From the NCBI RefSeq assembly GCF_004795915.1, contig NZ_CP039253.1, positions 4,181,501 to 4,245,500 on the forward strand: DNA of 64,000 nt, in the 5' to 3' direction. This stretch comes from Rhodococcus sp. PAMC28707 (lineage in GTDB: Bacteria; Actinomycetota; Actinomycetes; Mycobacteriales; Mycobacteriaceae). Both the position numbers and the translations under genes were made by a program. Under the pieces are notes generated by a model. It made no database searches, was not told where the DNA came from, and saw nothing but the letters and a program-made list of their open reading frames with translations. Positions 59,115-64,000 of this stretch are shown here, in pieces. How positions within the stretch are numbered: the stretch's first letter is position 1; every line of letters starts with the position of its first letter.

Positions 59115-60353
59115 CACCAGCCAGAGCGCGGCCGTCGAACCGAGAATGGTCAGCGGAGTCGTGACGAGGCCGAGTGCGGTGAAGGTCCGCAGGTCTGCGG
59201 GCTCGTGGTTGGCGGCCCCCACTCGACGCCACAACATGATGGCCAGCGATCCGACGTAGGTGAGGTTGGGTCCGAGGTTCACCCCGATGATCATCGCGAG
59301 CAGTAGACCGGGCGACGCCGACGGGCCGAACGCTGCCAACAGCATCAGCGTCGCGGGCAGATTGTTGACGACGTTGGCCGCGACAGCAGCGATAGCGGCC
59401 GCCGAGAGCAGGCCGAGGAACGTGGTCTCGGTCGGGAGGATATCGCCGAGCCACCGGCCGATGGGTCCCGACGTGACACCTCCGACGACAATGCCCAGCA
59501 ACAGCACGAATCCGCAGAACTTCAGATCCGCTGCCCGCAGGATTCGCCGGGGAACGGTGAACCCACCGCGCAATGCCGGAACGGCGAGGACAACCGATCC
59601 GGCTGCCGCTACCCAGAACGGTTCGATACCGAAAACTCCGGACACACCGAAACCCACGAGAGTGATCCCCAGGACGACGAGCGTGCCGATCGGTGCAGCC
59701 ACATCGGGCGTCGGGTCCACTGCCTCTGCGCTCACCACTGCCTCTGTGCGCACCAAGTCCTTGCGAAAGAACACCCAGAACACGGCACCTTCGATGACGA
59801 TCGCCACAATCCACGGCAGTGCCATCAGCGCAGCGAAATGTGCGAACGTCAATCCCGTCGCCGCGAACACCAGTAGATTCGTCAGATTGGACACAGGCAG
59901 AAGCGTCGATGCCGAATTGGACAGGTGCGCAGTGGCATAACTGTGCGGACGTGCAGGCATCCGCAGCGCCCGTGCCGCACCGATGACCGCAGGTGTCAGA
60001 AGTACCACCGTCGCGTCGAGGCTCAATACTGCGGTGGTGATTGCAGCAGCGAGGAATACCGACAGGAGGAGCCGGTGCGGGCTTCCCTTCGCGGATCGCG
60101 CCATGATCGATGCGACCCAGGCGAACAATCCGAGTGCGTCTGCCAGATGAGCCAGTACGAGAATGAATGCCAGGAATACGACCGTCGGCAGCAGTTCGAG
60201 AATCTGCTCGCGTGCATCGGCAACGGTCACCAGTCCCAGCAGGAGTGTCAGAACCGCGGCAGGGATTGCGATCGTGATCTCCGGTAGCGAACGTGGTGCG
60301 AAGATCGCGAAGATCAACACTGCGGCAACCAGTGCCACAGCGACAACGCTCAC
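59103..60353 (-). CDS. ArsB/SLC13-type ion transporter
   Basis: A 416-residue permease with 11-12 helices. LLPTVVFLAFILVLAHLADALGLF, LSLDATVVLLTPAVIGAARALRM and HLSNSASTLLPVSNLTNLLVFAATGLTF are the SLC13/ArsB helix-pair motifs. The second repeat has AANVVNNLPATLMLLAAFG and VNLGPNLTYVGSLAIMLW. It may export arsenite/antimonite or carry anions. No ars regulator is adjacent. GTG 60353 overlaps the stop of the DUF1697 gene by GTGA. The end overlaps the RNase H/phosphatase gene by 12 bp. Confidence 0.88.
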   Translation of the reverse strand: MSVVAVALVAAVLIFAIFAPRSLPEITIAIPAAVLTLLLGLVTVADAREQILELLPTVVFLAFILVLAHLADALGLFAWVASIMARSAKGSPHRLLLSVFLAAAITTAVLSLDATVVLLTPAVIGAARALRMPARPHSYATAHLSNSASTLLPVSNLTNLLVFAATGLTFAHFAALMALPWIVAIVIEGAVFWVFFRKDLVRTEAVVSAEAVDPTPDVAAPIGTLVVLGITLVGFGVSGVFGIEPFWVAAAGSVVLAVPALRGGFTVPRRILRAADLKFCGFVLLLGIVVGGVTSGPIGRWLGDILPTETTFLGLLSAAAIAAVAANVVNNLPATLMLLAAFGPSASPGLLLAMIIGVNLGPNLTYVGSLAIMLWRRVGAANHEPADLRTFTALGLVTTPLTILGSTAALWLVLLV

Positions 60354-60871
60354 GCCAGCATCTTGACGAGCGTGCGCAGATTACGAGTAGTGGTGGTCGG
60401 CTTGTACTTCGCCTTGGCCAAAAGTTTCCCGACGCGGCTGTCGGTGGTGTGGCCCCGCACCACTTCCCAGTACACGACGCGGTTGCCCGGGGCGAGTGAT
60501 TCCAGTTCGGGGTCGAGAGTGTCTGCTATACCTGCCACTTCGCGCAGATGGTCGGCATCGTTGCCGAAGATGACGTACGGATGCCAGCCGTCCCGTTCGA
60601 CGTCGAACGGGTAGCTTTCGATGATCGACTGCAGTGACGACACGTCCAGAACGATCACCCACGCTTCGTATCCGAAGGTCGCCGACAGAATCTTCTCTAC
60701 AGATTTCTTCACTTCGGGTGCACGTAGCGTGCTTTCGAGCACAACGTTGCCTGTCGCGAGGATTGTTCGAACGTCGTCGAATCCCGCGGATGTCAAGGCC
60801 GCGCGCAGTTCGATCATCTTGATATTGATGCCACCTACGTTGATTCCGCGAAGAAGGACGACGTGCTTCAT
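60350..60871 (-). CDS. DUF1697 protein
   Basis: A 173-residue protein from ATG 60871, which follows TACAGT by 7 nt (leaderless pattern). The sequence HVVLLRGINVGGINIKMIELRAALTSAGFDDVRTILATGNVVLES is the strong DUF1697 signature. Near the C-terminus NRVVYWEVVRGHTTDSRVGKLL and TTTRNLRTLVKM are conserved. The function is unknown. It is translationally coupled to the permease that follows and divergent from rnpB. Confidence 0.88.
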   Translation of the reverse strand: MKHVVLLRGINVGGINIKMIELRAALTSAGFDDVRTILATGNVVLESTLRAPEVKKSVEKILSATFGYEAWVIVLDVSSLQSIIESYPFDVERDGWHPYVIFGNDADHLREVAGIADTLDPELESLAPGNRVVYWEVVRGHTTDSRVGKLLAKAKYKPTTTTRNLRTLVKMLA

Positions 60872-60917
60872 ACGTGAAACTGTAGTTCGGAGCGAGGACA
60901 CAGTAGAGTTCATCTCG

Positions 60918-61370
<453 letters not shown>

Positions 61371-61457
61371 CTCGTCGGGAGTGGAGCCTGCGGAATGAGC
61401 TTTATATCGAGGGCCGGGGTCGTAGGCTAAGTCGGCTTCTTCGGGCAGACTGTGAAC

Positions 61458-61643
61458 ATGAGCAATGACGATGACGCCTGGTTCTACGACATCCGCACCA
61501 AGTCGGTGGCTCAGGGCAAGGAATCCGGTGCATTGGACCGGATGGGGCCTTACCCCGACCGCCAGACCGCCGAGCGCGCTTTGACGATCGCGGCCGAGCG
61601 AAACAAGGCTGCGGACAAGGCTGACGACGACTGGAAAAACTGA
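61458..61643 (+). CDS. Small SPOR-like protein
   Basis: A 61-residue protein from ATG 61458; GTG 61452 is possible. The core WFYDIRTKSVAQGKESGALDRMGPYPDRQTAERALTIAAERNKAADKADDDW resembles short SPOR-like proteins of actinobacteria, with WFYD, RMGPY and an Ala-rich helix. No export signal is visible. It ends 3 bp before the RNB gene start, so the pair is probably co-transcribed. Confidence 0.75.
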   Translation: MSNDDDAWFYDIRTKSVAQGKESGALDRMGPYPDRQTAERALTIAAERNKAADKADDDWKN

Positions 61644-61646
61644 CCG

Positions 61647-63068
61647 GTGTTACTGACCCGTCTGACAGCACCGGCGTTCGATTTTCGTGCGATCAGATCC
61701 GAGTTCCGCCTCCGCGACGAGTTTTCCGTAGGCGCTCTCTCGGAGGCTCGGTCGGCTACGGATCGTTTCGTCGGTGACCGCGTCGATCGCACTGACATCC
61801 CGCTGGTGACCATCGACCCGCCCGGGTCGATGGATCTCGATCAGGCTGTACATATCGAGAAGTCGCCGACCGGTTTCGTGCTTCACTATGCGATAGCAGA
61901 TGTCGGAGCACTAGTCGTCCCTGGCGGAGCGCTGGATGTTCAGACGCGTGAACGCGGACAGACGTTCTACCTCCCGGACGGTTCGGTTCCGCTTCATCCG
62001 CGGGTCCTGTCGGAGGGTTCGGCGAGCTTGTTGCCGAACGAGACTCGGCCGGTCGCGCTGTGGAGGATCGAGCTGGACGAATTCGGTGAGCCGACGTCGT
62101 GGACGGTGTCCAGAGCATCGGTCCGGTCGATCGCGCGACTGGACTACGCCGGAGTACAGTCCGGATTCGATGCCGGGAGTCCGCATCCGTCGATTGCATG
62201 TCTGGACGAGTTCGGGCGGCTGCGAGCGGAATCTTCGATTCGGCGGGGTGCTGTGGACATCACGTTGCCCGAACAGGAAGTGGTTCCCGACGGAGACTCG
62301 TGGCGAATCGAGCTTCAGGCCAGAACTTCGGTCGACGGCTGGAACGCCGAAGTGTCATTGCTGACCGGAATGTGTGCCGCGCGGATCATGCTCGATGCTG
62401 GCATCGGATTGCTACGCACACTTCCTCCTGCAACCGACACGGCGTTGGCAACATTGCGCAACACCGCCTCGATGCTCGGAATCGATTGGCCGGACGGTGT
62501 ATCGGCCGGCGCAGTGCTCTCTGCTCTCCCTGCCGATGAACCCGAAACGTTGGCAATGATGACCCAGGCGACAGGGCTACTTCGCGGCGCCGACTACGCG
62601 GCGTTCGACGGCGCGGCGCCGAAACTCAGCGAGCACTCCGGCATTGCAGCACCGTACGCCCATGTGACGGCACCGCTACGTCGACTGTCGGACCGGTTCG
62701 CCACCGAGGTGTGTTTGGCTACGGTTGCGGGAACGGAGGTACCGGAGTGGGCAGCTAGCGCCCTCCCCGAACTTGCGGCGACCATGCGAAAATCCGATTC
62801 CGTTGCGTCCAAGGTAGATCGGGCGTGCATCGATCTCGCTGAAGCGGCCATTCTCGCAGGCCGCGTCGGTGAACGGTTCGGTGCGTTGGTGCTTCGCGGG
62901 GCCGAGGACAAGCGCGAGGCGGAAGTCTTCGTTCACGACCCGATCGTCATCAGCAAATGCGCAGGCAATCCACCCGAAGGGGAGAAGGTGACGGTGCGGC
63001 TCACCGTCGCCGACACCGACTCCCGTCGAATCGGCTTCTCCTACGAATCGGGTAGAGACGCGAACTGA
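61647..63068 (+). CDS. RNB-domain ribonuclease (RNase II/R-like)
   Basis: A 473-residue 3'-5' exoribonuclease-like protein, GTG start. The RNB catalytic Asp cluster is in TIDPPGSMDLDQAVHIEKSPTGFVLHYAIADVGALV. Other conserved parts are GQTFYLPDGSVPLHPRVLSEGSASLLPNETRPVALW and YAHVTAPLRRLSDRFATEVCLA. It lacks the long cold-shock and S1 regions of RNase R, which marks the short actinobacterial form. It probably degrades RNA. The last 28 bp overlap the end of the convergent peptidase gene. Confidence 0.92.
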   Translation: MLLTRLTAPAFDFRAIRSEFRLRDEFSVGALSEARSATDRFVGDRVDRTDIPLVTIDPPGSMDLDQAVHIEKSPTGFVLHYAIADVGALVVPGGALDVQTRERGQTFYLPDGSVPLHPRVLSEGSASLLPNETRPVALWRIELDEFGEPTSWTVSRASVRSIARLDYAGVQSGFDAGSPHPSIACLDEFGRLRAESSIRRGAVDITLPEQEVVPDGDSWRIELQARTSVDGWNAEVSLLTGMCAARIMLDAGIGLLRTLPPATDTALATLRNTASMLGIDWPDGVSAGAVLSALPADEPETLAMMTQATGLLRGADYAAFDGAAPKLSEHSGIAAPYAHVTAPLRRLSDRFATEVCLATVAGTEVPEWAASALPELAATMRKSDSVASKVDRACIDLAEAAILAGRVGERFGALVLRGAEDKREAEVFVHDPIVISKCAGNPPEGEKVTVRLTVADTDSRRIGFSYESGRDAN

Positions 63069-64000
63069 TCGGTGGCCTCGATCAGATGGTGGACTATGCC
63101 ACCCTCGGCGGCCGAGTGGCCGGCGTCGTCGACCATCACGAGTTCGGCGCCGGGCCAGGCCTTGTGGAGTTCCCATGCGCTCGTCGCGGGGCACACGACG
63201 TCATACCGTCCCTGGACGATGATTCCGTCGATGCCCTTCAACTTGTGCGCGTCGTCGAGCAATTGGTTGTCCCGAAGGAACCCCGCATTGCGGAAGTAGT
63301 GATTTTCGATACCCGCGAACGCGAGTGCGAATCGTGGATCCTCGTTCTGCGCAATCTGATCCGGCCGAGGAATGAGATAACTGGTAGAGGCTTCCCATGC
63401 CGACCAAGCGACCGCGGCCGAGGTCGCGATGTCACGATCCTCGGAAGTCAGCAGGCGGTGGTACGCCTCGACCAAGTCCCCGTCGCGTTCGTTCTTCGGG
63501 ATCGGTGCGAGGAACTTGTCCCACTGCTCCGGAAAGATATGGCCCGCACCACCGTTGTAGTACCAGTCGATCTCACTGCGTCGAAGAAGAAAGATTCCTC
63601 GGAGGATCAAACCGCTGACTCGTTCGGTATGAGTTTGTGCGTACACGAGCGAGAGAGTCGAACCCCAGGAACCACCGAACACGAGCCACCGATCGATAGC
63701 GAGATGCGTTCGCAACTTTTCCATGTCGGCGACGAGTCGATCGGTCGTGTTCACCGCCAGATCTCCGCCGTCAGCGATGTGCGGCTCGGAACGCCCGCAG
63801 CCCCGCTGATCGAACAGAACGATGCGATACACCGCGGGGTCGAAGTAACGGCGCTGCGTCGGGCCGCTTCCGCCGCCCGGCCCGCCATGAACGAACACAA
63901 CCGGTTTTCCCGCTGGGTTACCGCTGACCTCCCAGTAGATGTGCTGGGCGTCGCCTACGTCGAGGAGACCGCCGTCGAACGGTTCGAGCGGCGGATACAG
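63041..64000 (-). CDS. pip: Proline iminopeptidase (partial at window edge)
   Basis: An alpha/beta hydrolase of the S33 family, which removes N-terminal proline from peptides. The gene runs off the right edge; 319 residues are visible and the start is missing. The oxyanion segment is VFVHGGPGGGSG, the family motif DQRGCGRSEPH, the nucleophile Ser in FGGSWGSTLSL, and the catalytic His near the end in DDAGHSAAEGG. The visible N-terminal part (YPPLEPFDGGLLDVGDAQHIYWEVSGNPAGKPV) is normal for the family. It is convergent with the RNB gene. Confidence 0.93.
   Translation of the reverse strand: MYPPLEPFDGGLLDVGDAQHIYWEVSGNPAGKPVVFVHGGPGGGSGPTQRRYFDPAVYRIVLFDQRGCGRSEPHIADGGDLAVNTTDRLVADMEKLRTHLAIDRWLVFGGSWGSTLSLVYAQTHTERVSGLILRGIFLLRRSEIDWYYNGGAGHIFPEQWDKFLAPIPKNERDGDLVEAYHRLLTSEDRDIATSAAVAWSAWEASTSYLIPRPDQIAQNEDPRFALAFAGIENHYFRNAGFLRDNQLLDDAHKLKGIDGIIVQGRYDVVCPATSAWELHKAWPGAELVMVDDAGHSAAEGGIVHHLIEATDQFASLPDS

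Overview
The window is high-GC actinobacterial DNA that fits Nocardiaceae best, most likely Rhodococcus or Rhodococcoides. The main evidence is a mycolic-acid type FAS-II cluster (aceE, mabR, fabD, acpM, kasA, accD6). Next to it are genes in the order known from Mycobacterium tuberculosis Rv2228c-Rv2247: ahpE, cobD, SURF1, HAD, cobC, Nif3, zinc-ribbon and RNase H/phosphatase. Many genes have an ATG or GTG 6-8 nt after a TANNNT -10 box, which is the leaderless pattern common in this group. Species identity is inference.

Left part (1-17.9 kb): a ribbon-helix-helix toxin-antitoxin pair, a transposase remnant and cinA come first. They are followed by a GntR (YtrA-type)/ABC transporter operon and a KmtR-like nickel/cobalt sensor coupled to a CDF exporter. 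A ChrB-domain protein is coupled to an MFS exporter. A copper-type HMA protein lies behind two TACCC-N5-GGGTA operators, with a SHOCT protein beside it. The block ends with an SDR, a two-component system with an MHS-type importer and an orphan TAXI binding protein, and a methyltransferase.

Central-left (18-34 kb): a second-type DapA whose catalytic residues sit at E. coli numbering, an isochorismatase-family hydrolase, and a 1390-residue fusion of assimilatory nitrate reductase to a CysJ-like diflavin reductase. Then come a PadR/DHA2 efflux pair, a GAF-ANTAR regulator, a secreted cupin, a universal stress protein, tRNA-Met, a molybdopterin oxidoreductase and a small secreted protein. An AdhD-like alcohol dehydrogenase behind a KstR-type box, a serine hydrolase, a DUF3145 protein and a cold-shock-domain protein complete the block.

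Central (34.4-44.3 kb): the FAS-II operon and its regulator MabR, pyruvate dehydrogenase E1, a DUF3052 protein and AhpE. These connect acetyl-CoA supply (AceE), malonyl-CoA formation (AccD6) and chain elongation (FabD, AcpM, KasA).

Accessory insert (44.4-52.1 kb): tRNA-Val, two divergent TetR regulators, an OhrR-like MarR with a DUF5313 membrane protein, a renalase-like flavoprotein, an iron-type alcohol dehydrogenase behind 20-bp tandem repeats, three small genes and an intact IS1380-family element. The insert separates ahpE from cobD, which are close neighbours in M. tuberculosis.

Right part (52.2-64 kb): cobD, SURF1, a HAD phosphatase, the cobC-Nif3-zinc ribbon-RNase H/phosphatase run, an ArsB/SLC13-type permease with a DUF1697 protein, the RNase P RNA gene rnpB, a small protein, an RNB ribonuclease, and a proline iminopeptidase cut by the window edge.

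Most local regulators here have a perfect inverted repeat over their own promoter or start codon. All family assignments are from reading the translated sequence. No database search was run.
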